Positions 7,885-17,364 are shown, numbered from the stretch's first letter. The stretch is 64,000 nt of DNA from Flavobacterium kingsejongi (GCF_003076475.1 NZ_CP020919.1:1674001-1738000), one strand, 5' to 3'. Translations and numbers: made by a program. Notes: a model not told the origin generated them from the letters alone.

Positions 7885-8976
7885 TTATTGCAATGTGATA
7901 GTATAAGTATACGCTCTTGGATTGCTTAAGTCAAGTGTGATAACGTATGTTCCTGCAGTAGCAACACCGATATTGGCACCGGAATATACCAGTGTTCCAT
8001 CAGAAGCATTTGCAACAGTATCACCAAGATTTAAATCCCAGGCATTATTTGCTCTGAATTTCCATCCGTTATCCGGAGCGTTTTGTGCTGTAAGTGCTAC
8101 TGTAAGCGTCCATTTTTTAGTGGCAGCATCGTAGGTCATTGGCGTACTGTTTTCCCAACCCCCTGGTGTTGAATTACCAATGATTCCCCAGTTAGTCTGT
8201 GTCAGACTATACGTTAATAAACTTGGATTGGCTTTTACCAAATAGTATCCGGCTGTTGCAGTAATATTTCCAGCGGTTGCAGATAATACACCATCAGAAG
8301 CCGTACTTCCGTAGTTTGTTCCGTTCTCGTTTGGCTGAGTAGCGAATTTAAATCCATTATCTGGAGAAGTGATTGTGTTGGCAATATACATGTAGCCTTC
8401 AAATTCGAAATTACCGTAGGCTAAAGATTTCAATTGTGGCGCAGTCTCATAGCTAAAGTTTGCACCATAGCCACTTTCAGCCTGGTATCCGCCAGGGATC
8501 CATAATCGTGGCGTTTCAGTAGTATAAGGTGTTATGATCATTTCCACGGCATTACTATACATTACCACATCGCCAACATAGGCTTTGATACGTACCTCAA
8601 AGTTAGCGGTTTCATAAGGTGTAGCACCCAAAGTCAGCAATGCTGCATTTAAAATACTATGGGAAGCAGCAAACTGAAGTGTCCCGGATGTGATTCCTAC
8701 AGTAGTAGGAGTAGCAAAATTCTGTCCCTGTGTATCGATTTGAATCGCATAGTTTGGAATAATCCCAGCACCTAAATTAGCGGCACTCCATACGAAACGT
8801 TCTGCAAGCTGATCCATCGTATCAGGATTCAGTGTATATACGTTTCCTGTTTCTGGTGCCTCCAATACAGGGGCATCAATCCCTTGGACAACTGGACGGT
8901 CCTGTACATCATCAGTGTTACACGACAAAGCGAGTAAGGCAAATAATGCTATAAATGATTTTGTTATATTTTTCAT
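7885..8976 (-). CDS. susE: SusE/SusF-type starch-binding lipoprotein
   Basis: A 363-residue outer-membrane lipoprotein. The leader ends in LALSC with the lipidated Cys at 19, followed by acidic residues (NTDD) that favour surface display in Bacteroidota. The N-terminal half is an Ig-like SusE domain (VLEAPETGNVY onwards). Two starch-binding modules follow, one around 165-255 (LWIPGGYQAESGY) and one around 265-363 (WGIIGNSTPGGWEN, DNGWKFRANNAW). SusE-type proteins bind maltooligosaccharides beside the SusCD importer and have no enzymatic activity. It lies 22 bp after susD in the same orientation, so the three are co-transcribed. Confidence 0.9.
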   Translation of the reverse strand: MKNITKSFIALFALLALSCNTDDVQDRPVVQGIDAPVLEAPETGNVYTLNPDTMDQLAERFVWSAANLGAGIIPNYAIQIDTQGQNFATPTTVGITSGTLQFAASHSILNAALLTLGATPYETANFEVRIKAYVGDVVMYSNAVEMIITPYTTETPRLWIPGGYQAESGYGANFSYETAPQLKSLAYGNFEFEGYMYIANTITSPDNGFKFATQPNENGTNYGSTASDGVLSATAGNITATAGYYLVKANPSLLTYSLTQTNWGIIGNSTPGGWENSTPMTYDAATKKWTLTVALTAQNAPDNGWKFRANNAWDLNLGDTVANASDGTLVYSGANIGVATAGTYVITLDLSNPRAYTYTITLQ

Positions 8977-8998
8977 GGTATAAAATAATTAGTTTTTA

Positions 8999-10597
8999 TT
9001 AATATCCTGGATTTTGTATCAGTTTAGGGTTGGCTGCCAGTGCATTGGAAGGAATTGGGAAAATACTACGGAAACTTGGTGTTGGATTTCCACTTGGTGT
9101 ATTTCCTTTCCATGGCCATACGTAGGCACCTCCGGTGAATTTACCAAAACGGATCAAATCCGTTCTGCGGTGTCCTTCCCAGTGTAATTCACGTGCTCTT
9201 TCATCCAGAATAAAATTCAGGTCAATTGACGTTACGTCTCCACTGGCATTTCCGTAAGCTCTTTCCCGAAGGCTGTTTACATAAGAAAGGCCTTGTCCTA
9301 CATTGGCTCCGGTTCTTACGGCACATTCTGCATACATTAAATAAGCATCCGCAAGACGGAACATTGGGAAGTCTGTATCGACAAAATCTCCGGAAGCATC
9401 AGATCCCTGATTGCCATTGATATCCACATTTTTGAATTTTTTTATCGCATACCCATCAGCGAAATTACTCACATCACTAATTACCAGGGACTGACCGGCA
9501 GTATGGAAGTTAGAACGTGTATCCTGAGTCCCGGTCTGGAATTTATTTACAAAAGCGGAGGTTGTACGAATACCGCCCCATCCACCATTGATACCAAATT
9601 CGGCTGCAGACATAGATCCTCCTACAGGTGCATGTACCAGAAAAGTAGTACCACCATAGGTTTTAGTATTCAATCCGTCGAAAGCAACGGCAAAGATCAC
9701 TTCATTCTGAGAACCGTTACGGTCATTGTCTGCTAAGAATAACTGTCTGTAGTTACTATGAATGCTGTAACCGCTATTGATCACCTCGGTCAGTAAAGGA
9801 AGTGCTTCGGTATATTTTTCGATTCCGGTATATACTTTGGAATTCATCATTAGTTTGGCATGTAACATCCAGACTGCAGCACGGTCAGCACGAGGGTATT
9901 CATTGGTTCTCGGTGCTTTTAGCAATGGTGCAATTTCAGTAAGCTCCGTATCGATGAAATCGAACATTTCCTGAGCTGTAACCTGATCCGGAAGGAAATA
10001 GGTAGTTGGGTCGTTTTCGGTTACTAAACCTACCCTTCCTCCAAATAAATCCAGGAAGTGCCAGTAGCTAAGTGCTCTTAAAAAACGAGCTTCAGCCCTG
10101 AAAACAGTAATTTCAGCTTTTTGCTCTTCTGAAACACCTCTGGAGTTCAGTTTTTCATCGGTAGTCTGGCGTAAAAATTCGTTACAGTTTTTTACCTGGA
10201 AATCCAGCCTGCTGAAAGTAGCATTGATAAAAAGATCGGAAGCCGACCAGCTTTGGTTATGAAAATCTCTAATCGTATTGTCATTCCAACCAATAATAGC
10301 CTCATCTGTTGTCAGTTCGTTCATCATCCATAATCCACGGATGTACTGGCTTGTACCTTCGTCAATTCCAGAGATATCCGGTGTTCCGGCTGGGCCATTC
10401 TGACCTGTTGTTGCCAGTCCTGCATACAGTTTGGCTAACGTTTGGCGATAAGCCGCCGGATTGCTGTACAGATCCTCAACAGAAGGATTGCCTTCGTTTG
10501 CAGGGTTGGACTGGTCTAAGTCGTCCATGCAGGAAGTGAGTAACAGCGCCAGGAATAAAATTCCTATTCGGGATAGCGTTATACTTATTTTTTTCAT
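8999..10597 (-). CDS. susD: SusD/RagB starch-binding lipoprotein
   Basis: A 532-residue SusD homologue that forms the lid over the SusC transporter. I place the start at ATG 10597, 10 nt after the susC stop; a start further upstream would overlap susC and add residues before the signal. The signal peptide ends in LLLTSC with lipobox Cys23, then MDDLDQ. The typical TPR-rich core is present (RAEARFLRALSYWHFLDLFG around 150-170) and the C-terminal RagB region has RERAYG, LDERARELHWEGHRR and TDLIRFGKF. Specificity for starch or maltodextrin is inferred from the neighbouring amylases and SusE. Confidence 0.95.
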   Translation of the reverse strand: MKKISITLSRIGILFLALLLTSCMDDLDQSNPANEGNPSVEDLYSNPAAYRQTLAKLYAGLATTGQNGPAGTPDISGIDEGTSQYIRGLWMMNELTTDEAIIGWNDNTIRDFHNQSWSASDLFINATFSRLDFQVKNCNEFLRQTTDEKLNSRGVSEEQKAEITVFRAEARFLRALSYWHFLDLFGGRVGLVTENDPTTYFLPDQVTAQEMFDFIDTELTEIAPLLKAPRTNEYPRADRAAVWMLHAKLMMNSKVYTGIEKYTEALPLLTEVINSGYSIHSNYRQLFLADNDRNGSQNEVIFAVAFDGLNTKTYGGTTFLVHAPVGGSMSAAEFGINGGWGGIRTTSAFVNKFQTGTQDTRSNFHTAGQSLVISDVSNFADGYAIKKFKNVDINGNQGSDASGDFVDTDFPMFRLADAYLMYAECAVRTGANVGQGLSYVNSLRERAYGNASGDVTSIDLNFILDERARELHWEGHRRTDLIRFGKFTGGAYVWPWKGNTPSGNPTPSFRSIFPIPSNALAANPKLIQNPGY

Positions 10598-10607
10598 ATC
10601 GTTTTTA

Positions 10608-13556
10608 TTAGAAATTAACATTAAGACCTAAAGTATAGGTTCGGGGTCTTGGATAGATATTATTGTCGATACCATTTTGTACTTCAGGATCAATTCCTTT
10701 GTATCCGGTAATTACGAATACATTTTGTACAGCTCCAGTTAATCGCATTGTTGTGCCTTCTGTAAATACATTTTTAAAAGTATAGCCCAGTGTTACGTTA
10801 TCCATTCTCAGGAAAGAAGCATCCTGGATGTAGTAATCTGACTCGTATCTTGGCGCACTGAAATTGGTGTCCAATATACTGGTATGTGCATTGGAAAGGT
10901 AATTCCCATTGGAAGGCAATGCCTGAGCCTGGTTTCCGAAATTAGAGAAGATGTTATTGTAATTGTAGTTGCCATAACTTCCTCTGAAACTCATAGAGAT
11001 CCACCAGTTTTTGTAAGTAAAATCGGTGTTGAATCCGTAGAACATATCAGCAGATGGTTTGCGGAAACGGTATTTGTCATCTGCATTGATGATACCATCA
11101 CCATTACGGTCTACGTATACACCATCCAATACTTTTCCATTAGCATCATACGCCTGTTCGTATACAAAAAATGAATTTGGAGCAAATCCTACCTGGTTGT
11201 TCTGTACTGTTGTACCAGTTCCTCCCGAAATTCCACCGACATTATAGCCTGCAAATCCAGGAGTATCAGAATTTGTCAATTTTGTTATCTCAGAATTCTG
11301 GAAGGTGATGTTAGCGCCAATGCGCCAGGAGATATCCTCTTTTTTAATTGGATAAGCCTCTAAGCTAACTTCCATACCTTTATTTTCCAGGTTTCCAATG
11401 TTGTAAAAGGCGCCATTTGAAAAGTTAACTCCTTGTGGGTTTGGAGCATATACGATCAGGTCATTGGTTTTACGTTTATATAATTCCACAGATCCTGTAA
11501 TACGGTCGTTGAAAAAACCGAAGTCCAACCCTAAATTGAGAGTTTCCGTTTCTTCCCATTTCAGGTCCTGGTTGTAGGCTAAAGGAGTATAAGTCTGTAC
11601 ATAGATTGGGCTTCCATCGGGATTGTAGCCAATCTGGTAGGCCGCTGTTGAAGTTGACGAACGGTACAAAGGATAAGAAGGATAACGTGCTCCGGTGTCC
11701 TGTTGTCCGGTGATACCCCAGCTGGCACGTAATTTCAAATCACTTACAATAGTACTGGTCTTCAGGAAATCCTCCTGGTTGATTTTCCATGCTGCTGCTG
11801 CTGCAGGGAAATACCCCCAACGGTTGTCTTTGGTGAATCGGGAAGATCCATCGGCTCTTAACGATCCGTTCAGGATATATTTATCAGCAATAGTAATGGT
11901 AGCACGGCCAAAGAAAGATTGTAAATTCAAACGTTCCTTTGATGGGATTCCAGGGTTTAGTATGTTGTTTACCGCATCAAAATTATAACTGTTGTTTTCA
12001 TAACGGAAATCCTGATAGTTGTATCCTCCAGTAAAATCAAAATTGGTATTCAGGGATTCCGCTGTTTTGTTGTAGTTGAAGTACAAATCCATTACCTGGT
12101 TTTTGTTAGCCTGAGTTCGGCGGTAAGCAGAACCAGCTTCAGCAGTTACTACGTAGTCAGCATCGGTGTTGCCATAAGCACGGCCCGAAGCATAATCATA
12201 ACCAAAGTTGGCAATTAATTTCAAGTCTTCAAAAGAATGGATTTTATATTCAAATTGTGCATTTCCAATACTTCTGTAGGTATTACCAAAATTGTGCTTT
12301 TGCTCGATCATGGCTACCGGGTTACGGCTTGCGTTCACTTCATAAGCACCATTGGTTGCCCATTGGTAGTAATTTCCAAAAGCATTATCCTGATACACAT
12401 TTTGTGTAGGGTCAAAAGCTATAGCCGCTCCAACAGCACCTCTTTCACTATAATTATTTTTCATAGCGGTAGTTTTGTTGTTCAGCTCAATTTTTAAATG
12501 ATTATCAAAGAAGTTTCCGGTAACGTTAGCGCCCAGGGTTGTTCTTTCGAAATTATCATATTTCAGCAAACCATTTAAGTTAGTATAACCTACGGAAGTA
12601 CGGTATACGATATTATCGGTACCACCGGATAGGGCGATATTATGGTCTGTTCCCAAAGCAGTTCGGTAAATTTCTTTCTGCCAATCGGTATTTGCAGTGC
12701 CTAAAAAAGCTTTTTGAGGAACTGATCCGTGGGCGTTTACATACGAGCGGTATTGGTCACCGTTAAATACATCTACAGTCTTAACGATCTCACTCACCTG
12801 AAAGTTACCGTTATAGGTCACCTGCATTTCGCCTGATTTTCCTTTTTTGGTGGTGATAATAATAACACCATTGGAAGCTCTCGATCCATAGATTGCAGTA
12901 GCAGCAGCATCTTTCAATACGGTCATGCTGGCAATATCATTCTGGTTCAGGTTCGCCAATGGATTACGGCCCCCTTCTACACCTCCACCACCAGTATCAA
13001 CCGGCACACCATCAATCACATACAATGGATCATTATTGGCATTTAAGGAAGATCCGCTTCGGATTCTGATTAAGGCACCACCACCTGGTTCACCACCAGC
13101 ATTGGTAATCTGAAGTCCCGAAACACGTCCCTGCAACATTTGGTCTGCAGATACGACCGGTCCTTTGTTCAATTGCTCGGAAGTAAGGTTTGTTAATGCT
13201 CCGGTAGCATCTTTTTTCTTTACACTTCCGTAACCTACTACGACTACTTCCTGTAATTCAGAAGCATCTTCAGTAAGCGTAATTATCACATTTTTTTGTC
13301 CACTATACGTTAAGGTATTGTTTTTAAATCCCAGAAAAGAAAAAAGAATGACATCTCCTTGTTTTAAATTTGGTAAGGCAAATTTACCGTCGAAATCAGT
13401 TGACGAACCTGTAGTGGTTCCCTGAATTACCACATTTACTCCTGGTAATGGCTGTCCGGTATTATCCTGGACAATTCCATTCAGTGTCCCCTGAGCGAGG
13501 ATACTAAAAGGGAGCAAAAGCAATGAAAGTAAGACCTTTTTATACATTGGTTTCAT
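10608..13556 (-). CDS. susC: SusC-type TonB-dependent maltodextrin importer
   Basis: A 982-residue outer-membrane transporter. Layout: signal peptide 1 to about 22; a carboxypeptidase-regulatory-like domain (GTLNGIVQDNTGQPLPGVNV, about 23-105); a plug domain (VVVGYGSVKKKDATGALT, YVIDGVPVDTG, MTVLKDAAATAIYGSRASNG, about 110-240); then a long beta-barrel ending in aromatic NVNF, as outer-membrane barrels do. Start is ATG 13556 or ATG 13547 (MYKKVLL); both keep the signal peptide. It is first in the operon susC-susD-susE. Upstream lies an operator-like site (13665-13678) and a TTTG -33-like element on the minus strand (13638 to 13635). Confidence 0.95.
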   Translation of the reverse strand: MKPMYKKVLLSLLLLPFSILAQGTLNGIVQDNTGQPLPGVNVVIQGTTTGSSTDFDGKFALPNLKQGDVILFSFLGFKNNTLTYSGQKNVIITLTEDASELQEVVVVGYGSVKKKDATGALTNLTSEQLNKGPVVSADQMLQGRVSGLQITNAGGEPGGGALIRIRSGSSLNANNDPLYVIDGVPVDTGGGGVEGGRNPLANLNQNDIASMTVLKDAAATAIYGSRASNGVIIITTKKGKSGEMQVTYNGNFQVSEIVKTVDVFNGDQYRSYVNAHGSVPQKAFLGTANTDWQKEIYRTALGTDHNIALSGGTDNIVYRTSVGYTNLNGLLKYDNFERTTLGANVTGNFFDNHLKIELNNKTTAMKNNYSERGAVGAAIAFDPTQNVYQDNAFGNYYQWATNGAYEVNASRNPVAMIEQKHNFGNTYRSIGNAQFEYKIHSFEDLKLIANFGYDYASGRAYGNTDADYVVTAEAGSAYRRTQANKNQVMDLYFNYNKTAESLNTNFDFTGGYNYQDFRYENNSYNFDAVNNILNPGIPSKERLNLQSFFGRATITIADKYILNGSLRADGSSRFTKDNRWGYFPAAAAAWKINQEDFLKTSTIVSDLKLRASWGITGQQDTGARYPSYPLYRSSTSTAAYQIGYNPDGSPIYVQTYTPLAYNQDLKWEETETLNLGLDFGFFNDRITGSVELYKRKTNDLIVYAPNPQGVNFSNGAFYNIGNLENKGMEVSLEAYPIKKEDISWRIGANITFQNSEITKLTNSDTPGFAGYNVGGISGGTGTTVQNNQVGFAPNSFFVYEQAYDANGKVLDGVYVDRNGDGIINADDKYRFRKPSADMFYGFNTDFTYKNWWISMSFRGSYGNYNYNNIFSNFGNQAQALPSNGNYLSNAHTSILDTNFSAPRYESDYYIQDASFLRMDNVTLGYTFKNVFTEGTTMRLTGAVQNVFVITGYKGIDPEVQNGIDNNIYPRPRTYTLGLNVNF

Positions 13557-13664
13557 ACATTTTGTTTAGGTTAAAATCTTTTTTTTGTACTTATATTTTC
13601 ACTTCGAATGTTAAATCTATGTAAATATCCCGTTCAAAAAAATTTAGCCGATTTTTAAATAGAC

Positions 13665-13678
13665 CGAAAACGTTTGCG
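13665..13678. promoter_or_regulatory. Candidate LacI-family operator upstream of susC
   Basis: CGAAAACGTTTGCG is palindromic at 12 of 14 positions around a central CG, the usual form of LacI-family operators. It is about 110 bp upstream of the susC start and upstream of the likely promoter, which would suit activation rather than simple blockade. A regulator of this family is encoded at 14777. Confidence 0.5.
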
Positions 13679-14056
13679 TGTTGAAAACTTTCTCGAAAAC
13701 ACAGTATTAGCCTCTTAAAAATAGGATTCTTGGAAATAAAATTCGCGTTTTTTAGAGAATCAGCAATGAGCCCAAAATGATCCTCAAAAGTACATTTGGT
13801 TAAACACTCTAAAAACACGAAATCCTATTCGCCTTTAGATATAATTTGATGTGGATTATGGCCTATATTTTTTTCGAAAGCAAAAATCCGTGCGGAAAAT
13901 GAAATTTTGTACTGCAGTTATACTTCTGAGGATTCTTGATTTTGAAATAACTGGAAATTCTGATATATTTGTAATTCCCTATGCTGCTGTATGCTATGCT
14001 GCGACAGTGCAAAACATTCCTTAGTAATGGAAACGTAATAGCTCCATTATCCCCAC

Positions 14057-14083
14057 TACTATATATAGTATCATACGTTTTCG
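14057..14083. promoter_or_regulatory. Palindrome plus second candidate operator
   Basis: TACTATATATAGTA (14057-14070) is a perfect 14-bp palindrome. Directly beside it, 14072-14083 read on the minus strand is CGAAAACGTATG, matching the first operator candidate at 11 of 12 positions. It lies about 60 bp before the small gene at 14143 and about 700 bp before the regulator gene. Confidence 0.4.
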
Positions 14084-14142
14084 CATTACAATGCTAAGGC
14101 GTTTGGGCTTATTTTGAATCAGTCATAACTAAAACAATGTGT

Positions 14143-14607
14143 ATGAGACAAAAACTACTTATTGCCCCTTTTATAGGTATAGCTCCGGTCCGCTTTGGCA
14201 TGACAACCCGTGAAGTGACGCTTTTACTGGGGCCGCCGGAAGAATTACTGATCGATAGTTCCAATGGTGAATTGCGGGAATTCAGGCGGGGCAATACCTT
14301 ACAGTTACTCTATAAGAATAAAGGAGAACACCTGGTCGAAATTGGACTGGATGCAACCATCGATGAATTATACTTTGAAAATATCGCTGTTTTTAAAGGA
14401 GATCCGCTCCAAATTGCCCAGGCGTTATGCAGTATGGATGAAAATCCCCATGAATATGAAGGTTGTATATTGTTGCTGAACCTGGGAATAGCACTCAGGG
14501 GGTTTGAAGAGGGAAGTGTAGTACCCAGGACGATTACGGTATTTGAATCACTCCGGTGGGGCGAACTTAAAACCGGTGTAAAGCCCTATCAATCCTATAA
14601 AGTGTAG
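14143..14607 (+). CDS. Uncharacterised protein with immunity-protein-like FGMT motif
   Basis: A 154-residue protein (ATG 14143; ATG 14137 adds two residues). It has no signal peptide. Near the start it reads IGIAPVRFGMTTREVTLLLGPP, a pattern I associate with cytosolic proteins that include polymorphic-toxin immunity proteins; the rest alternates short beta strands with acidic turns, consistent with that fold type. The link is by pattern only. It stands between the sus operon and the regulator of the maltodextrin locus, with no toxin gene beside it, and has no evident role in starch use. Confidence 0.6.
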   Translation: MRQKLLIAPFIGIAPVRFGMTTREVTLLLGPPEELLIDSSNGELREFRRGNTLQLLYKNKGEHLVEIGLDATIDELYFENIAVFKGDPLQIAQALCSMDENPHEYEGCILLLNLGIALRGFEEGSVVPRTITVFESLRWGELKTGVKPYQSYKV

Positions 14608-14776
14608 TGGAAATATCATAACTTTACTACCATAAAAAATATAAAATTGAGACTACAGTCGCTGTTGTTTTTGTGTTGAGAACATGCTATCCAACACAGA
14701 ATTAATGGGGTAAAATTGTGATTACCCTAAATATCAATTACCTTTAGTGGCAAAATAATATTTTACTACAAAGAGT

Positions 14777-15802
14777 ATGAAAAGAAAAGTAACTCTTAAA
14801 CAGATTGCTAAGGAGCTGGATGTTTCGATTTCAACCGTTTCAAAATCATTGCGCGACAGTTCCGAAATTAGTGAAGATACACGGCTAAAAGTCAAGGCCT
14901 TTGCAAAGCTGTACAACTACAAGCCTAACAATATTGCACTAAGCCTTAAAAACAAACGAACCAAAACCATTGGGATTATCATCCCGGAGATTGTACATCA
15001 TTTTTTCGCTACGGTCATCAGTGGCATTGAGCAGGTAGCCAATGAAAACGGATATAACGTTATCGTTTGCCTGTCCGATGAATCTTTTGATAAAGAGGTG
15101 ATCAATATGGAAATGCTTGCCAATGGCAGTATCGACGGGTTTATTATGTCTTTGTCCAAAGAAACACAGTTAAAAAAAGACTTTCATCACATTACGGAAA
15201 TCATCAATCAGGGGATGCCGGTAGTGATGTTTGACCGGATTTCCAACGATATCCTTTGCGATAAAGTAATTATAGATGATGAATTTGCCGCCTACTCCGC
15301 AGTACAACACCTGATTAATAAAGGATTCCGAAAAGTTGCCCTGATTACCACAGTGGATTATGTTAGTGTTGGGAAGTTGCGTACAGACGGTTACCGTCAT
15401 GCGTTGCGGGACAATAACATTGCAGTAGATGAAAATCTAATTATTAAGATAGAAGACATCGATCATTGTGCTGAAGCAATAGAAGCATTAATTGGCAATC
15501 ATGCTATTGATGCCATATTTGCTGTAAATGAACTCTTTGCTGTAACAGCTATAAAAGCAGCTAATAAGTTCAATATCAAGGTTCCGGAGCAGTTGTCTGT
15601 CATCGGTTTTACCGATGGTATTATTTCTAAATATTCTTCGCCATCCATTACAACAGTAAGTCAGAATGGGATTAAAATGGGCGGGAAGGCTGCAAAAATG
15701 CTGATTGAAAGACTGGAAATGGAAGATGAAGAAGAAGAACATTACAAAACAGAAGTTATAGAAACCCACCTGGTGGAACGAGAATCTACGCTATCGTTGT
15801 AG
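14777..15802 (+). CDS. LacI-family transcriptional regulator of the maltodextrin locus
   Basis: A 341-residue regulator. The N-terminal helix-turn-helix reads VTLKQIAKELDVSISTVSKSL (about 4-24), followed by the hinge region (YNYKPNNIALSLKNKRT), then a periplasmic-binding-protein-like sensor domain (IGIIIPEIVHHFFATVISGIE onwards) that binds a sugar. The C-terminus is rich in acidic residues (EMEDEEEEH). It is placed between the sus operon and the transporter-phosphorylase operon. Control of both arms by maltose or a related sugar is an inference. Candidate operators are at 13665 and 14072. The gene ends in a very strong terminator, so it is transcribed apart from the transporter. Confidence 0.92.
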   Translation: MKRKVTLKQIAKELDVSISTVSKSLRDSSEISEDTRLKVKAFAKLYNYKPNNIALSLKNKRTKTIGIIIPEIVHHFFATVISGIEQVANENGYNVIVCLSDESFDKEVINMEMLANGSIDGFIMSLSKETQLKKDFHHITEIINQGMPVVMFDRISNDILCDKVIIDDEFAAYSAVQHLINKGFRKVALITTVDYVSVGKLRTDGYRHALRDNNIAVDENLIIKIEDIDHCAEAIEALIGNHAIDAIFAVNELFAVTAIKAANKFNIKVPEQLSVIGFTDGIISKYSSPSITTVSQNGIKMGGKAAKMLIERLEMEDEEEEHYKTEVIETHLVERESTLSL

Positions 15803-15823
15803 TTTGGTGTAACGTATTGATAG

Positions 15824-15873
15824 TTAGGATTTAAAAATTGTTTTAGGGCAATTTTTAAATCCTAATTTTTTTT
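15824..15873 (+). terminator. Strong intrinsic terminator of the LacI-type gene
   Basis: A perfect 17-bp stem (TTAGGATTTAAAAATTG with its exact complement) around an 8-nt loop, followed by eight T. It isolates the regulator gene from the operon that follows. Confidence 0.9.
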
Positions 15874-15959
15874 AAAATAAATTTTCAGGTTAAAAAAAGC
15901 TTTATATTTACGGCATTATTCAAAACTTATATTTTTCACTTCAACCTAAATTAAGTTTT

Positions 15960-15978
15960 GATAAGCATAGCGCTTATC
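15960..15978 (+). promoter_or_regulatory. Inverted repeat in the transporter 5' leader
   Basis: GATAAGC and GCTTATC are perfect 7-bp arms separated by ATAGC. The repeat lies 24-43 bp before the MFS ATG at 16003. It could be an operator or a leader hairpin near the ribosome-binding region. Confidence 0.4.
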
Positions 15979-16002
15979 GTATATAATCAACAAATTACGA
16001 TA

Positions 16003-17364
16003 ATGGAAAAGCGTAGATTAAGTTTCTGGGAAATTTGGAACATGAGTTTCGGTTTCTTAGGGATACAGATGGGTTTTGCCCTGCAAAATGCCAACGCAAG
16101 CAGAATTCTACAAATTTTTGGTGCCGATGTGCATGAGCTTTCCTGGTTTTGGATTATCGCACCATTAATGGGGTTGATTGTCCAGCCGATTATAGGCCAT
16201 TACAGCGACAACACCTGGAGTCGTTTTGGGCGTAGGAAACCCTTTTTTCTGGTAGGAGCTGTTTTAGCTTCTGTCGGGTTAATCCTGATGCCACAAGCCG
16301 ATATTTTTATTGCTGTACTTCCCGCATTGTGGGTAGGTGCAGGAATGCTCATGATCATGGATGCCTCCTTTAATATTGCCATGGAACCGTTCCGGGCTTT
16401 GGTAGGTGATAATTTAAGAACCGACCAGCGTACTGCAGGATTTAGTATACAGACCGCACTGATTGGCTTTGGAGCCGTAATCGGTTCTTGGATGCCGTAT
16501 GTATTGACCAACTGGTTTGGTATTTCCAATGAAGCTGCTCCCGGAGCCGTGCCTTTCCACCTGACACTTTCTTTTATTATTGGTGCTGCAATCCTTATTT
16601 TGTCGATTATAGTGACTTTGGTAACCACCAAGGAATATTCACCAACAGAACTGGCAAATTTTGTAGATGAAAATGTACATCAGGAACCTGTGCGCAAGGA
16701 AGAGTTTGCCGAAAAAGCAAAGCTGACGGATATCTTTTCTGATTTTGCCAAAATGCCAACAACCATGCGGCAGTTGAGCTGGGTACAGTTTTTCTCCTGG
16801 TTTGGTCTCTTTGGGATGTGGGTATTTACCACGCCGGCTATCGCACACCATATTTATGGTTTGCCATTAACGGACACTTCCAGTAAAGCATATCAGAATG
16901 CCGGAGATTGGGTAGGTGTACTTTTTGGAGTATATAATCTGGTATCTGCGTTAATCGCTTTGTTCTTTTTACCGATGATTGCTAAAAAGATCGGTAGGAA
17001 ATCCACACATGCAATGTCGCTTATTATCGGGGGAATCGGACTGATCTCTGTTTACTTTATGCCCGATAAAAACTGGATCATACTTTCCATGATTTGCGTT
17101 GGAGTAGCCTGGGCGAGTATATTGGCCATGCCTTATGCCATCCTCGCAGGATCTATTACGCCTAAGAAAATGGGCGTCTACATGGGAATATTCAATTTCT
17201 TCGTGGTGATTCCTCAAATCATCAATGCCCTCATCGGTGGACCGATTGTAAAATACCTCTATGGCGGTAACGCAATCTATGCTTTAATCACCAGTGGCGT
17301 TAGCTTTATTATAGCGGCACTCCTGGTCTATAAAGTAAAAGATGTCGATGATATCAAATCCTAA
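16003..17364 (+). CDS. MFS sugar transporter, maltose/maltodextrin uptake likely
   Basis: A 453-residue integral membrane protein with about 12 hydrophobic segments, start ATG 16003. A TTG at 15958 would add 15 residues encoded by the inverted repeat and is less likely. After segment two it has the MFS loop signature HYSDNTWSRFGRRKPF. It resembles the SLC45/GPH-like sugar:cation symporters found in Bacteroidota maltose loci. It would move maltose or short maltodextrins from periplasm to cytosol, feeding the phosphorylase two genes downstream. The next gene starts 24 bp after its stop, so transporter, phosphoglucomutase and phosphorylase form one operon. Confidence 0.88.
   Translation: MEKRRLSFWEIWNMSFGFLGIQMGFALQNANASRILQIFGADVHELSWFWIIAPLMGLIVQPIIGHYSDNTWSRFGRRKPFFLVGAVLASVGLILMPQADIFIAVLPALWVGAGMLMIMDASFNIAMEPFRALVGDNLRTDQRTAGFSIQTALIGFGAVIGSWMPYVLTNWFGISNEAAPGAVPFHLTLSFIIGAAILILSIIVTLVTTKEYSPTELANFVDENVHQEPVRKEEFAEKAKLTDIFSDFAKMPTTMRQLSWVQFFSWFGLFGMWVFTTPAIAHHIYGLPLTDTSSKAYQNAGDWVGVLFGVYNLVSALIALFFLPMIAKKIGRKSTHAMSLIIGGIGLISVYFMPDKNWIILSMICVGVAWASILAMPYAILAGSITPKKMGVYMGIFNFFVVIPQIINALIGGPIVKYLYGGNAIYALITSGVSFIIAALLVYKVKDVDDIKS

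Larger units (their letters stand above)
13557..14136. promoter_or_regulatory. Regulatory interval between the two arms of the maltodextrin locus
   Basis: About 580 bp without a convincing gene. It contains two operator-like sites sharing CGAAAACGT-TG (13665-13676 on plus; 14083 to 14072 on minus), a perfect 14-bp palindrome TACTATATATAGTA at 14057-14070, and the short inverted repeat GCATTACAATGC at 14083-14094. The susC promoter must lie in its left part. Confidence 0.55.

Noticed and set aside
13591..13818. A 75-codon minus-strand frame upstream of susC
   Set aside because: It covers the likely susC promoter and operator region, has poor composition and no recognisable start context.
15958..16002. 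A TTG start for the MFS transporter
   Set aside because: The added 15 residues are encoded by an inverted repeat and do not resemble the family; ATG 16003 gives the normal N-terminus.
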